This document shows, one piece after another, positions 18,090 through 28,035 of a DNA stretch of 64,000 nucleotides. The notes under the pieces were generated by a model, which saw nothing but the letters and a program-made list of their open reading frames with translations, was not told the DNA's origin and did not search any database. This DNA is from Methylopila jiangsuensis (lineage in GTDB: Bacteria > Pseudomonadota > Alphaproteobacteria > Rhizobiales > Methylopilaceae): positions 248,001-312,000 of the forward strand of contig NZ_BSFK01000010.1 in the NCBI RefSeq assembly GCF_027922305.1, given 5' to 3'. Made by a program: the position numbers and the translations under genes. Within the stretch, counting starts at the first letter, position 1. Each line of letters starts with the position of its first letter.

Positions 18090-18123
18090 AAGCCGTCCGC
18101 GTGATCGCGGGCGGCTTTTTTAT
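18090..18123 (+). terminator. Rho-independent terminator of rpoH
   Basis: AAGCCGTCCGCG and CGCGGGCGGCTT pair (one G-T wobble) around TGAT, followed by TTTTTTATT. It starts 30 bases after the rpoH stop. Confidence 0.9.
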
Positions 18124-18161
18124 TGCGCGCTGTGTGCTGGTGCGGGCGAACGCCGCGATGT

Positions 18162-18260
18162 CCGTCATGCCCGCGCGAGGCGCGGGCATCCACGACCTGG
18201 GCGTTGACGTTCTCGCTCGATGGGAAGTCGTGGATGCCCGGCATGCGCCGGGCATGACGG
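18162..18260. repeat. Mosaic palindromic intergenic repeat, copy 1
   Basis: Two hairpins face each other: CCGTCATGCCCGCGC...GCGCGGGCAT and ATGCCCGGC...GCCGGGCATGACGG, each flanked internally by ATCCACGAC/GTCGTGGAT, so the whole unit is also an inverted repeat. The same plan recurs at 59062-59158, and a single hairpin of the same type is at 20341-20377. Confidence 0.8.
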
Positions 18261-18311
18261 TGACGGCTGTCCGACTGGAGGCTGAAGGGGCCTCGAACAA
18301 CCCTCGCCGGG

Positions 18312-18599
18312 TCAGCCCCGCCCCGAGCCCACCTTCAGCAGGCGCAGCACCAGCCAGACGGGGATCACCACCGCGGCGCCGATGATGAGCCAGCGCAGCA
18401 GGGCGCGGATCAGGTCGGCGCTGTTGGCGAGCAGGTCGCGGATCACGTCGATGGCGTAGTCCAGCAGCCGGAACACGTCGAGATCGAGCTGGTCGAGGAT
18501 CAGCCCGACCACGACGCAGAGCGCGAGCAGCCGCACCAGCACGCCGAGCGGCGAGCCGCCGAGGAAGCGCGAGACGCCGCCGGAGGAACCGTAGGACAT
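18312..18599 (-). CDS. Small membrane protein (DUF6460-like)
   Basis: A 95-residue protein with two hydrophobic helices (about residues 18-37 and 68-88) separated by an amphipathic segment. It resembles the DUF6460 family found beside class I lysyl-tRNA synthetase in Rhizobiales; I rely on memory of that context. It lies 16 bases downstream of lysK on the same strand and is probably co-transcribed. No function is known. Confidence 0.7.
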   Translation of the reverse strand: MSYGSSGGVSRFLGGSPLGVLVRLLALCVVVGLILDQLDLDVFRLLDYAIDVIRDLLANSADLIRALLRWLIIGAAVVIPVWLVLRLLKVGSGRG

Positions 18600-18615
18600 G
18601 GAGTGATCTCCCCGC

Positions 18616-20253
18616 TCAGGCCGCCTGCGCCAGTTCGCCGGCGAGCGCGCGCCGGATCAGCGCGCGCGTCTCGTCAACGCCGTAGGCGGCCACGAAGGTT
18701 CCGAAGCGCGGGCCTTCCTTCTCGCCCAGCAGCAGCTCGTAGAGCGCGCTGAACCAGGCGAAGGACACGCCCGGCCCGCCGTCCGGGCCCTTGCGCTTCT
18801 TGTCCTGATAGCGCTCGATCGGGCGGGCGACGTCCAGCACCGCGTCCTGGATCGCGGCGGTGTCCGCATCCGCGGGCAGGGCGGCGAGGCCGGCTTCGAG
18901 GGTCGCGAGCGCTTGCGCCTCCACCTCGTCGGGCAGGCGGAAGGCGCGGCGCGGCTTCACCCGGTCGATGAAGTAGCGCACCGCGTAGCCCGCCAGCCGG
19001 TCGAGGTCGGGATGGGTCTCGGCGGTGACGCCCGGCGCGTAGCGCCGGATCATGCGCCACAGCACGGCCTTGTCCTCGGCGTTGGCGGCGGAGGCGAGCT
19101 TCAGCAGCAGGCCGAAGGACACCGGCATGTCGTCCGCGGGCGGCTCCCCCGAATGGATGTGCCACACCGGGTTGCCGAGCCGGGTCTTCCAGTCCTGCGC
19201 CTCGTAGCGGGACAGGAAGTTGTAATACTCGTCGACCGCCTTGGGGATGACGTCGAAATGCAGCTTCTTCGCCGAGCGCGGCGATTGGAACATGTAGAGC
19301 GCGAGGCTCTCCGGGCTGGCGTAGGTCAGCCACTCGTCGATGGTCAGGCCGTTGCCCTTGGACTTGGAGATCTTCTGGCCGTTCTCGTCGAGGAACAGCT
19401 CGTAGACGAAGTGCTCCGGCGCGACGCCGCCCAGAATCTCGCAGATGCGGTCGTAAATCGGCGCGTTGGTCTGGTGGTCCTTGCCGAACATCTCGAAATC
19501 GGCGTCGAGCGCGGCCCAGCGGGCGCCGAAGTCGGGCTTCCACTGCAGCTTCACGTTGCCGCCGGTCACGGGCAGCGTCTTGTCCACGCCGTCCTCGTCC
19601 GTGAAGGTGATCGTGCCGTCCCGGGCGTTCACCTGCTTCAGCGGCACGTAGAGCACCCGGCCGGAGACGGGCGAGATGGGCAGGAAGGGCGAATAGGTGG
19701 CGCGCCGCTCCTCGCCCAGCGTCGGCAGCATCACCGCCATGATCTCGTCGTAGCGCTCGGCCGCCTTCAGCAGCACGGCGTCGAGCTTGCCGGCCTTGTA
19801 GTACTCGGTGGCGGAGGCGAACTCGTAGTCGAAGCCGAAAGTGTCGAGGAACCGCCGCAGCATGGCGTTGTTGTGGTGGCCGAAGCTGGCGTAATCGCCG
19901 CCGAACGGGTTCGGCACCGAGGTCAGCGGCATCTGCAGGTAGGGCGTCAGCGCGGCCGGGTCCGGCACGTTGTCCGGCACCTTGCGCATGCCGTCCATGT
20001 CGTCGGAGAAGCACAGCAGCCGGGTCGGGATGCGGTCCTCGGTCAGCGTGCGGAAGGCGTGGCGCACCATGGTGGTGCGCGCCACCTCGCCGAAGGTGCC
20101 GATGTGGGGCAGGCCGGACGGGCCGTAGCCGGTCTCGAACAGCACCGGGCCGTCCTTCGGCTTGCGCTTCAGCCGCTCGACGATCTTGCGCGCCTCCTCG
20201 AACGGCCAGGCGGCCGAGGTCTGGGCGAATTCGGCGAGGTCTGCGGCGATCAT
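18616..20253 (-). CDS. lysK: Class I lysyl-tRNA synthetase
   Basis: A 545-residue archaeal-type LysRS that charges tRNA-Lys, unrelated to the class II LysS of most bacteria; it is standard in alphaproteobacteria. The HIGH motif is PHIGTF, KMSKS is KISKSKG, and [12 protein letters not shown] is a class I LysRS hallmark. Start ATG 20253 (MIAADLAEF) is preferred; a GTG at 20274 would add seven residues. The DUF6460-like gene follows directly. No second LysRS is seen in the window. Confidence 0.95.
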   Translation of the reverse strand: MIAADLAEFAQTSAAWPFEEARKIVERLKRKPKDGPVLFETGYGPSGLPHIGTFGEVARTTMVRHAFRTLTEDRIPTRLLCFSDDMDGMRKVPDNVPDPAALTPYLQMPLTSVPNPFGGDYASFGHHNNAMLRRFLDTFGFDYEFASATEYYKAGKLDAVLLKAAERYDEIMAVMLPTLGEERRATYSPFLPISPVSGRVLYVPLKQVNARDGTITFTDEDGVDKTLPVTGGNVKLQWKPDFGARWAALDADFEMFGKDHQTNAPIYDRICEILGGVAPEHFVYELFLDENGQKISKSKGNGLTIDEWLTYASPESLALYMFQSPRSAKKLHFDVIPKAVDEYYNFLSRYEAQDWKTRLGNPVWHIHSGEPPADDMPVSFGLLLKLASAANAEDKAVLWRMIRRYAPGVTAETHPDLDRLAGYAVRYFIDRVKPRRAFRLPDEVEAQALATLEAGLAALPADADTAAIQDAVLDVARPIERYQDKKRKGPDGGPGVSFAWFSALYELLLGEKEGPRFGTFVAAYGVDETRALIRRALAGELAQAA

Positions 20254-20340
20254 CGGCTCACACGGTCGGGACACGAAAGAGGCGCAACCTATGAAGGGGC
20301 GTTCGGGGCGTCAATGAGGCGCTGCTGGGAGGAGAGCAGT

Positions 20341-20377
20341 CTTCGTCATGCCCGAGGCAAGCTCGGGCATGACGAAG
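20341..20377. repeat. Palindromic repeat, single-hairpin copy 2
   Basis: CTTCGTCATGCCCGAG and CTCGGGCATGACGAAG form a perfect 16-base stem with loop GCAAG. It shares the GTCATGCCCG arm with the mosaic repeats at 18162 and 59062. It lies between the solute-binding protein stop and the lysK start on the minus strand, so it may also end the upstream transcript. Confidence 0.85.
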
Positions 20378-20412
20378 GTGGAGCGGGCGTCTCGGTCATC
20401 TCAAACGACCGC

Positions 20413-21267
20413 TCACCACAGGCCCACGGGGAAGTGCCGCAGGTAGATTTCGGCGTAGGTCCCGTTCTCGTCCAGCCGCTGCAGGGCGTAGTCGATGGCG
20501 GCGCGCAGGCGGTCGTCGTCCGGGCGGAGCAGGGCGCCCACGCCCTCGCCGAAATAGCGGGTCTCCACGAAGGGCCCGCCGAGGAACGCGCAGCAGTCGG
20601 CGCTGTCTTCGCCGTTCAGCCAGAAGGCCAGCGTCACGCCGTCGCCGAAGGCGGCGTCGGCCTCGCCGTCCTTCACCGCGGCGGCGGCCGCGGCCGCGCT
20701 GGGGAAGAACTTGAGCGTGGCCTTGGGGAAGAACGCCTTCAGAAAGGCTTCATGCGCCGAGCCCGCCGCCACCGCCACGGCGCGGCCCTCCAGCGCTTCG
20801 GGCGTCGCGCCCGTCAGGGCCTTGTCCTTGCGGGCCACGAAGCGCGCGGGGGTCTGGTGCAGGCGCTCGGTCACGGCGAAGCGCTTGCGCAACTCCGGCG
20901 TCGGCCGCGCCATGGCGAGGATCACGTCCGCCTGCCGACGGTCGATCGTGTCCATCAGCGCGTCCCAGCGCCAGGCCTGCAGGGTGCAGGTCACGTCCAG
21001 CTCGGCGCAGATGGCGCGGGCGAGGTCCACCGCGAAGCCCACCGGCTGGCCGTCGGCGTCGGCATAGTGGAACGGCGGATAGTCGTCGCCGGTGGCCCAT
21101 TTGATCACCCGGCCCGCGGGCAGGTCGGGCTTCTCCAGCCGCGCCTTGGGATCGCTGAAGCGCGGGATCGCGACCGTGCCCGTATCCGCAGCCGCGGCTG
21201 GCGCGGCGCAGACGACGGCGAGAGCGACCGCAAGACCGATGCTCCGCGCGACTCTCCAAGGTTGCAT
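20413..21267 (-). CDS. Periplasmic solute-binding protein (family 3, amino-acid type)
   Basis: A 284-residue exported binding protein. The signal peptide ends near AVVCAAPAAAA (residue ~27), and the family 3 fold is seen in YPPFHYADADGQPVGFAVDLARAI-type sequence, where the Asp/Arg ligand contacts of polar amino-acid binders occur. Cys in DVTCTLQ and SADCCAF could form disulfides. No ABC permease or ATPase genes are adjacent, so its partner must be elsewhere, or it acts as a sensor or enzyme. The ligand is unknown. Confidence 0.85.
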   Translation of the reverse strand: MQPWRVARSIGLAVALAVVCAAPAAAADTGTVAIPRFSDPKARLEKPDLPAGRVIKWATGDDYPPFHYADADGQPVGFAVDLARAICAELDVTCTLQAWRWDALMDTIDRRQADVILAMARPTPELRKRFAVTERLHQTPARFVARKDKALTGATPEALEGRAVAVAAGSAHEAFLKAFFPKATLKFFPSAAAAAAAVKDGEADAAFGDGVTLAFWLNGEDSADCCAFLGGPFVETRYFGEGVGALLRPDDDRLRAAIDYALQRLDENGTYAEIYLRHFPVGLW

Positions 21268-21363
21268 CCGACTCGACTCCTCGCGTCAGGCGATTCTACT
21301 GTCGGAGAATGAGCCGAGGGTGAACGGCGGGGGACCGTTCGCTCGGCGGGGGCGGTTCATCGC

Positions 21364-23307
21364 ATGGCGCAGACGGCGCGCCCGATCAAGGCGGAAGCCC
21401 GCGGAACACGGGCGAAGGCGTTCGTTCGCGCTCTGCCGCCGCCCCGGCGCGCGCCCGAGCCGGAGCTCGCCCTGCCGCCGGAGCTGCTGGTGCTCGCCAC
21501 GCAGGGCGTGCCCCTGTCCGCCCTGACGGAGGCGCAGGCCGAGGCGCGCCGCGCCGGCGTGCTCCCCTTCGACGCGCTGCTGGGGATGGGCCGCCACGCG
21601 GAGCGCGACCTGACCGTCCGGCTCGCCGCCGGCCTCGGCCTCGCCGCGCTCCAGCCGGGCGATCTCGCCGAAGCCGCCCCCATCGACGCCGAGACCTTCC
21701 GCTCCGCCATGACGACCGGCGTGCTGCGCCTCGACCGCCCCGGCCGTCCGCCCCGGCTGCTGGTGGCCGCCCGGGGCGTGGCGCTGGCGAGGCTCGCGGC
21801 CTCGCGCCGGGGACGGCCGGCGGGCGGCTCGCCCGTGCTGCTCGCGGGGCCGGGGGCCTTCGCGGACGCCGCGGTGCGGCTCTGCGGCGCGGCGCTGGCG
21901 GCGCGGGCGACGCTCGGCCCGGGTGTGATCGCGCCCGAACTCACCGTCGCCGGCGCCATGCCGGAGATGACGCCGGGGCGGCGGGACGCGCTGCTCGCCG
22001 CCGCCGCGACGGTCTCCGCCGCGGCCTTCGCCTTCGACGCCGTGGCGCTGGCGCTCTCCACCCTCGCCGGGCTGCTGTTTCTGGCGCTCAACGTGTTTCG
22101 CGTCGCCATGGCGACCGGGGCGGCCGACGACGGCGGGCAGGAGCCCGCCCGCGCCGACGACCGGGACCTGCCCGTCTACACCGTGCTGGTCTGCCTCGCC
22201 CGCGAGGCGGCGGTGGTCCCCGGCCTGCTCGAAGCGCTGGAGCGGCTCGACTACCCGCCGGCCAAGCTCGACATCAAGCTGCTGATCGAACGGGGCGACG
22301 ACGAGACCCTGGGCGCGCTGGCGGAGAGGCCGCCGCGCGCGGGCATCGAGGTGCTGGTCCTGCCGCCGGGCGGGCCGAAGACCAAGCCGCGGGCGCTGAA
22401 CGCGGGGCTGATGGCGGCGCGCGGCTCGCTTCTCACCGTGTTCGACGCCGAGGACCTGCCCGACCCGGACCAGTTGCGCAAGGCGCTCGCGGTGTTCCGC
22501 GCCTCGCCGCCGGAGGTCGGCTGCGTGCAGGCGCGGCTCGCCATCGACAACACCGGCGACGGCTGGCTCGCCCGCCAGTTCGCGATCGAATACGCGGCCC
22601 TGTTCGACGTGGGCCTGCCGGCGCTGTCGGCGGCGGGCATGCCGATCCCGCTCGGCGGCACCTCGAACCATTTCCGCACCTCCGTGCTGCGCAGCCTCGG
22701 CGGCTGGGACGCGGGCAACGTCACCGAGGACGCGGACCTGGGCTTGCGGCTGGCGCGCTTCGGCTGGCGCACCCGCACCGTGGCCTCGGTCACGTGGGAG
22801 GAGTCCACCACCCGGCTGTGGCCGTGGATCAAGCAGCGCACCCGCTGGATGAAGGGCTACATGGTCACGTCCGTGGTGCATGCCCGCTCGCTCGGCGGGC
22901 TGGCGGCGCGGCTCGGGCCGATGCGCCTCGCCGGCGCGCTGATGACGGTGGCGGGGGTCGCGCTCACCGCGCTGGTCTATCCGCTGGTGATGGCGGGCCT
23001 GCTGGTGGACGGGCTGACCGGCGGCTGGGCCAGGCCGTCCAGGACGGCGCTGGAGAGCGCGCTGTTCGCGGCCCATGTGGGCAATCTGGCGCTCGGCTGC
23101 GCCGCGGGCCTCGCCTGCTGCTGGCTGGGCGCCGACAAGCGCGGCGAGCCGCGGCTCGCCATCGACCTGTTCACCACGCCGCTCTACTGGCTGCTGGTGG
23201 GCGTCGCGGCGTGGCGGGCGCTGTGGCAGATCGTCTATGGCGACGCCAGCCGCTGGGAGAAGACCGCCCACGGCCTCTCCACCCGCCGCAGCCGGCCTGC
23301 GGGCTGA
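21364..23307 (+). CDS. Family 2 glycosyltransferase with N-terminal MshEN-like domain
   Basis: A 647-residue inner-membrane glycosyltransferase. Residues ~40-200 look like the type II secretion/MshEN N-terminal domain seen fused to some glycosyltransferases. A hydrophobic segment (~220-245) leads into the GT2 domain: FDAED near residue 360, TEDADLG near 456 and QRTRW near 491 are the catalytic D, D and QxxRW motifs. Further transmembrane helices fill the C-terminus (~520-630). It therefore resembles processive polysaccharide synthases such as BcsA. The MshEN domain binds cyclic-di-GMP in some proteins, so regulation by that signal is possible but unproven. No partner polysaccharide genes adjoin. 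Confidence 0.85.
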   Translation: MAQTARPIKAEARGTRAKAFVRALPPPRRAPEPELALPPELLVLATQGVPLSALTEAQAEARRAGVLPFDALLGMGRHAERDLTVRLAAGLGLAALQPGDLAEAAPIDAETFRSAMTTGVLRLDRPGRPPRLLVAARGVALARLAASRRGRPAGGSPVLLAGPGAFADAAVRLCGAALAARATLGPGVIAPELTVAGAMPEMTPGRRDALLAAAATVSAAAFAFDAVALALSTLAGLLFLALNVFRVAMATGAADDGGQEPARADDRDLPVYTVLVCLAREAAVVPGLLEALERLDYPPAKLDIKLLIERGDDETLGALAERPPRAGIEVLVLPPGGPKTKPRALNAGLMAARGSLLTVFDAEDLPDPDQLRKALAVFRASPPEVGCVQARLAIDNTGDGWLARQFAIEYAALFDVGLPALSAAGMPIPLGGTSNHFRTSVLRSLGGWDAGNVTEDADLGLRLARFGWRTRTVASVTWEESTTRLWPWIKQRTRWMKGYMVTSVVHARSLGGLAARLGPMRLAGALMTVAGVALTALVYPLVMAGLLVDGLTGGWARPSRTALESALFAAHVGNLALGCAAGLACCWLGADKRGEPRLAIDLFTTPLYWLLVGVAAWRALWQIVYGDASRWEKTAHGLSTRRSRPAG

Positions 23308-23377
23308 GCGCCCACTGGCGGAGGACGCCCGCGCTCCCCAGATTGGTGGACGAGCAACGCCGGAAGGAGCGCCGCCC

Positions 23378-23782
<405 letters not shown>

Positions 23783-23806
23783 GCGGCGGGGTCAGTCGGT
23801 CCCGGG

Positions 23807-25048
23807 TCAGTCGGTCCTGGGCTGCGGCCCCTCGTAGGTGACGCGGTAGATCGCGCCGTTGTGGTCGTCCGAGACCAGCAGCGAGCCGTCCCTGAGCGGC
23901 ATCACGTCCACGGGGCGGCCCACATAGTCCTCCTCCTGCACGAAGCCGGTGAGGAAGGGCTCCACGCTGATCACCCGGCCGCGTTCGTCCCGGAGCACGG
24001 CGACCACGTCCGCGATCTTGCGGTTGCGGTTCCAGGGCCCGTGCCGGGCCACGAAGATGGCGTGGGCGTAGGTGGGCGGGAACATGCGCCCCCGGTAGAA
24101 GCGCAGGCCGAGCGGCGCCACATGGGCGCCGAGCAGCGCCGCCGGCCGCACATACGACTCGCAGGAGCGGCCCCAGCCGAATTCGGGATCGAGCATGATG
24201 CCGGAGTGGCAATAGGGAAAGCCGAAGTGCTGCCCCGGCTGCGTCACCCGGTTCAACTCGTCGGACGGCATGTCGTCGGACAGCCCGTCGCGCTGGTTGT
24301 CCGTGAACCAGAGCTCGCCGGTGACCGGGTCGAAATCGAGCCCGACGCTGGTGCGCACGCCCTCCGCCACCGTCTCGAGCCCCGTGCCGTCGAGGTTCAT
24401 GCGCACGATGCGGCCGCGCCGGGGGCCGGGTTCGCACACGTTGCAGGGCGCGTTGACGGAGACATAGAGCTTCTCGTCCGGCCCGATGCGCAGGCCCTTC
24501 CAGCTCTGGGGGCCGTCGCCCGGAAAGCCGTCGTAGACCACCTTGGGCGGGCCGGGATCGTCCAGCCGGTTCTCGATGTCGTCGAAGCGCAGGATGCGGC
24601 GCGGGGTCGCCACGTAGAGCGCGCCCTTGTGGAACTCGATGCCGTTGGGCAGCGGCGTGTCCTGCAGCACGATCTTCACCGTCCGCCCGCCGCCGGGCTT
24701 CGGCGCGAGGGCGTAGATCCGGTTGGCCACGAACAGCGAGGACACGAAGATCACGCCCTTGTCGCCCTCGCGCATCATGCGGGCGTCCAGCACGTCGCTG
24801 GCGAAGGTCTCCACCCGGAAGCCGGGCGGGGCCTGCAGTTTGGCCGTGGGCAGCTCGTCGGCGGGCGTCGGGGCGGGGAAGGCCGCGACCGGCGCCATTT
24901 TCCGCGCGGCGTCCGAATAGGGCTGACCGATCGACCAGAACTCCTCCCCCCCGCCGGCGCGCGCGGGCGCCGATCCAAGCGCGAGCGCCACGGCGAGAGC
25001 CGAGACCGCGAGGCGGAGTGCAGGCGAGGTCGGAATCGCGATCGCCAT
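23807..25048 (-). CDS. Exported sorbosone dehydrogenase-like (PQQ-type beta-propeller) protein
   Basis: A 413-residue secreted beta-propeller of the GSDH/sorbosone dehydrogenase family, which oxidise sugars using PQQ. A signal peptide ends near GSAPARAG (~residue 31). Propeller blocks include LPNGIEFHKGALYV, PDEKLYVSVNAPCNVC and TSVGLDFDPVTGELWFTDNQRDG. The calcium and PQQ contacts cannot be checked without alignment, and many relatives have no proven activity. Start ATG 25048 is chosen because the longer form lacks a signal. It is convergent with msrB and divergent from egtB. Confidence 0.85.
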   Translation of the reverse strand: MAIAIPTSPALRLAVSALAVALALGSAPARAGGGEEFWSIGQPYSDAARKMAPVAAFPAPTPADELPTAKLQAPPGFRVETFASDVLDARMMREGDKGVIFVSSLFVANRIYALAPKPGGGRTVKIVLQDTPLPNGIEFHKGALYVATPRRILRFDDIENRLDDPGPPKVVYDGFPGDGPQSWKGLRIGPDEKLYVSVNAPCNVCEPGPRRGRIVRMNLDGTGLETVAEGVRTSVGLDFDPVTGELWFTDNQRDGLSDDMPSDELNRVTQPGQHFGFPYCHSGIMLDPEFGWGRSCESYVRPAALLGAHVAPLGLRFYRGRMFPPTYAHAIFVARHGPWNRNRKIADVVAVLRDERGRVISVEPFLTGFVQEEDYVGRPVDVMPLRDGSLLVSDDHNGAIYRVTYEGPQPRTD

Positions 25049-25208
25049 GGAACGTCCAATGCGCGGCCCGCGCCGCGGAGGCGCCGACCCTAAGGCGCCC
25101 CGCTCAGGACACAAGCCGGTGGAACCTCGACGAAGGACGAGCCGTTAGCTCCCGAGATACGAAGCGCGGCGCTCCGGCGACACGCGCTCGACCCCAGGCG
25201 GAGCACAG

Positions 25209-26486
25209 ATGACCCTTCACGCAGCGCGCGCGCCCCTCGGGCGCGGCCGGACGTCCGGCTTTTACGCCGACGTCCGGGACCACAGCCGGCGGCTCGCCGA
25301 ACCGTTGAGCGACGCCGACGCCACCGTGCAGTCCATGCCGGACGCCAGTCCCGCCAAATGGCATCTGGCCCACACCACATGGTTCTTCGAGACCATGATC
25401 CTGAAGCCGCATCTCGCGGGCTACCGGGAGTTCTCGCCGGTCTTCGGCTACCTGTTCAACTCCTACTACGAGACGCTGGGCGCCCGTCACCCGCGGCCGA
25501 AGCGGGGCATGCTGACCCGGCCGGCGCTCGACGAGATCATGGCCTACCGCGCCCATGTGGACGAGGCCATGGAGCGGCTGCTGGCGGAGGACCCGTCCGA
25601 AGGCGTCGAGGAGCTGGCGACGCTCGGCTGCCACCACGAGCAGCAGCATCAGGAGCTTCTGCTCACCGACCTGCTGCATCTGTTCGCCCAGAGCCCGCTG
25701 AAGCCCGCCTATGGCGACGCCGGGCCGGCGCTGGCGCCGGCGGCCGCGGCGCCCGAGGCGGGCTGGCTCGGCTTCGACGGCGGCGTGGCGGAGATCGGCC
25801 ATGACGGCGCGGGCTTCGCCTACGACTGCGAGGGACCGCGGCATCAGGCCCTCATCGCGCCGTTCCGCATCGCCGACCGGCTCGTCACCAATGGCGAGTG
25901 GCTCGCCTTCATGGCGGACGGCGGCTACCGCTCGCCGCTGCTGTGGCTCGCCGACGGCTGGGCCAAGGTCTGTTCCGAGGACTGGGCCGCGCCGCTCTAT
26001 TGGGAGCAGACGGACGGCGTCTGGCGCTCCATGACGCTGAACGGACTGCAGCCGGTCGATCCCGCCGCCCCGGTGGCGCACGTCAGCTATTTCGAGGCCG
26101 ACGCCTTCGCGGCCTGGGCCGGCAAACGGCTGCCCACCGAGCAGGAGTGGGAGCATGCGGCGCAGGCCGCGAACGTGGAGCCGCGCGAGGGCGGCGATCG
26201 CATTGCGCGGCTGCGGCCCCGTCCGGCCGGCGCAGGCGCCGGTTTGAAACAGGCCTTCGGCGAGGTCTGGCAGTGGACCCGCAGCCCGTTCTCGCCTTAT
26301 CCGCGCTTCCGTCCCGCGCCGGGCGCGGTCGGCGAATACAACGGCAAGTTCATGTGCGGCCAGTTCGTGCTCCGCGGCTCGTCGCTCGCCACGCCGCCGG
26401 GCCATGCGCGGGCGAGCTACCGCAACTTCTTCCCGCCGGACAAGCGCTGGCAGTTCTCGGGCCTCCGGCTGGCGGAGGACGCCTGA
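25209..26486 (+). CDS. egtB: Ergothioneine biosynthesis protein EgtB
   Basis: A 425-residue non-haem iron sulfoxide synthase that joins hercynine to a thiol donor. The N-terminal DinB-like domain supplies iron ligands (WHLAHTTWF and the HHEQQHQE motif), and the C-terminal formylglycine-generating-enzyme-like domain ends in NFFPPDKRWQFSGLRLA. The next gene, egtD, makes hercynine, so this pair gives the central pathway. No egtA, egtC or egtE homologue is adjacent; alphaproteobacterial pathways often use other thiol donors. The egtD ATG overlaps its stop by one base (TGATG). Confidence 0.93.
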   Translation: MTLHAARAPLGRGRTSGFYADVRDHSRRLAEPLSDADATVQSMPDASPAKWHLAHTTWFFETMILKPHLAGYREFSPVFGYLFNSYYETLGARHPRPKRGMLTRPALDEIMAYRAHVDEAMERLLAEDPSEGVEELATLGCHHEQQHQELLLTDLLHLFAQSPLKPAYGDAGPALAPAAAAPEAGWLGFDGGVAEIGHDGAGFAYDCEGPRHQALIAPFRIADRLVTNGEWLAFMADGGYRSPLLWLADGWAKVCSEDWAAPLYWEQTDGVWRSMTLNGLQPVDPAAPVAHVSYFEADAFAAWAGKRLPTEQEWEHAAQAANVEPREGGDRIARLRPRPAGAGAGLKQAFGEVWQWTRSPFSPYPRFRPAPGAVGEYNGKFMCGQFVLRGSSLATPPGHARASYRNFFPPDKRWQFSGLRLAEDA

Positions 26487-27445
26487 TGCTGGAGCGCGTC
26501 CCCGTCCGCGAGACCCAGCGCGAGGCGTTCCGCGCCGACGTGCGCGCCGGGCTCGGCTCCCCGAAGAAGAGCCTGCCGAGCCGCTGGCTGTACGACGACC
26601 GCGGCTCGGAGCTGTTCGAGGAGATCACCCGCCTGCCGGAGTATTATCCGACGCGGACCGAGACCCTGATTCTCGAACGGCACGCGGCGGAGATGGCCGC
26701 CTTCTGCGGCCCGCGCGCCACGGTGGTGGAGTACGGCGCCGGCGCCGGCGTGAAGACGGCGCTGCTGCTCGCGGCCCTCGACAACCCCGCCGTCTATGTG
26801 CCGATCGACATCGCGGGCGACTTTCTGGAGCTCGCGGCCGCGCGCCTGCAGCAGCGGTTCCCGTGGCTGGAGATCCGGCCGGTGACGGGCGATTTCACCG
26901 CCGATCTCGATCTGCCGGACGACCTGCCGCGGCTGAACGCCCGCGTCGGCTTCTTCCCCGGCTCCACCATCGGCAACCTGTCCGAGGCGGAGGCGCGCGG
27001 CTTCCTTGAGCGCATGCGCGGCCATCTGGGCCCCGGCGGCCGGGCCATCGTCGGCGTCGACCTGCGCAAGGACCTCGCGCGGCTTCTGCCGGCCTACGAC
27101 GACGGGGCCGGCGTCACGGCGGCCTTCAACCTCAACGTGCTCGAGCGGATCAACCGGGAGCTCGAGGGCGGCTTTGACCTGTCGCGCTTCGCCCATGAGG
27201 CGCGCTGGAACGAGCGCGAGGGCGCGGTGGAGATGCACGCGGTCAGCCTCGCGGACCAGACGGTGGCGGTCGGCGGCGAGCGGGTGGCCTTCGCCCGCGG
27301 CGAGACCATCCACACCGAAAGCTCGCGCAAATATTCGGCCGACGGATTCGCGGCGCTGGCCGCCGCCGCCGGCTGGCGCGTCACCAGGATCTGGACCGAC
27401 GACGAGCGGCTGTTCGCGGTGACGGGACTTGAGCCGAGCGCATGA
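26486..27445 (+). CDS. egtD: L-histidine N(alpha)-methyltransferase EgtD
   Basis: A 319-residue SAM-dependent methyltransferase that trimethylates histidine to hercynine. Family blocks are clear: SLPSRWLYDDRGSELFEEI with TRLPEYYPTRTE, the SAM loop VEYGAGAGVKT, FFPGSTIGN and the C-terminal IHTESSRKYS. The start overlaps the egtB stop, so the two are translationally coupled. Length agrees with the family. Confidence 0.95.
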   Translation: MLERVPVRETQREAFRADVRAGLGSPKKSLPSRWLYDDRGSELFEEITRLPEYYPTRTETLILERHAAEMAAFCGPRATVVEYGAGAGVKTALLLAALDNPAVYVPIDIAGDFLELAAARLQQRFPWLEIRPVTGDFTADLDLPDDLPRLNARVGFFPGSTIGNLSEAEARGFLERMRGHLGPGGRAIVGVDLRKDLARLLPAYDDGAGVTAAFNLNVLERINRELEGGFDLSRFAHEARWNEREGAVEMHAVSLADQTVAVGGERVAFARGETIHTESSRKYSADGFAALAAAAGWRVTRIWTDDERLFAVTGLEPSA

Positions 27446-27542
27446 AGGGATGACGCCGCCGGTCCGGATGTGCCACATAAGGGCATCATAAGAGACGCGC
27501 GCCGCTGGATCGCCGCGTCCGGACCGGAGGAGTTCATCGGAT

Positions 27543-27935
27543 ATGGCATTCATTCGCATCGCGGCCGTGGCGACGCTGCTCGCGTCGGCGTCCGCGGTCT
27601 TCGCGCAGGGCGCGCCTGATCCGGCCGAGATGGCCGCCGTGGACGCCGCCTATGGAAAAGCGTGCGCCACCCGCGTCTCGCCCGAGCTGTGCGGTTGCGT
27701 CATCGGAGTCGCTTCCGTGCATCTGGCGACCCCCGCCGAACGGCAGGTGTTCTACGAATACATGATGGGCGAGGTGAGCCAGGCCAAGGCCCGGCGGGCC
27801 ACCTTCTCCCCCGAACAGGCGAGCGCCTTCAACGTGGCGCTGCAGAAGGCGGACGTGATGCTGCGGGACCGCTGCGACGCCATCAAGCAGAAGGACGCGG
27901 CGGCCCGTCCGGTGGAATCGCCGAAGGCGCCTTAA
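27543..27935 (+). CDS. Small secreted protein of unknown function
   Basis: A 130-residue protein with a signal peptide (residues 1-22, ending SASAVFAQG). The mature part has four cysteines (KACATR, ELCGCV, RDRCDA), suggesting disulfides, and is mostly helical with a charged tail rich in Lys, Glu and Pro. I do not recognise a family. ATG 27543 has GGAGGAGTTCATCGG upstream. It lies 98 bases after egtD and 100 before meaB on the same strand; whether it is linked to either is unknown. Confidence 0.7.
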   Translation: MAFIRIAAVATLLASASAVFAQGAPDPAEMAAVDAAYGKACATRVSPELCGCVIGVASVHLATPAERQVFYEYMMGEVSQAKARRATFSPEQASAFNVALQKADVMLRDRCDAIKQKDAAARPVESPKAP

Positions 27936-28035
27936 CCCCCGCGACATCCCGCCCGAGACCAAGGCGCCGTCGCGCGGCGGCCGGAATCGTGCGAGACGGG
28001 ACGGCGCTTTCCCTTCCTGAGCATCTCGGCCACCC

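Noticed and set aside
18162-18260. CRISPR array or transposon end
   Set aside because: There is only one paired unit per site and no cas or transposase gene nearby; it fits an interspersed palindromic repeat.
18913-21312. Long plus-strand open frame opposite lysK and the solute-binding gene
   Set aside because: Its composition is low-complexity His/Val/Arg/Gly, and both minus-strand genes are unmistakable families.
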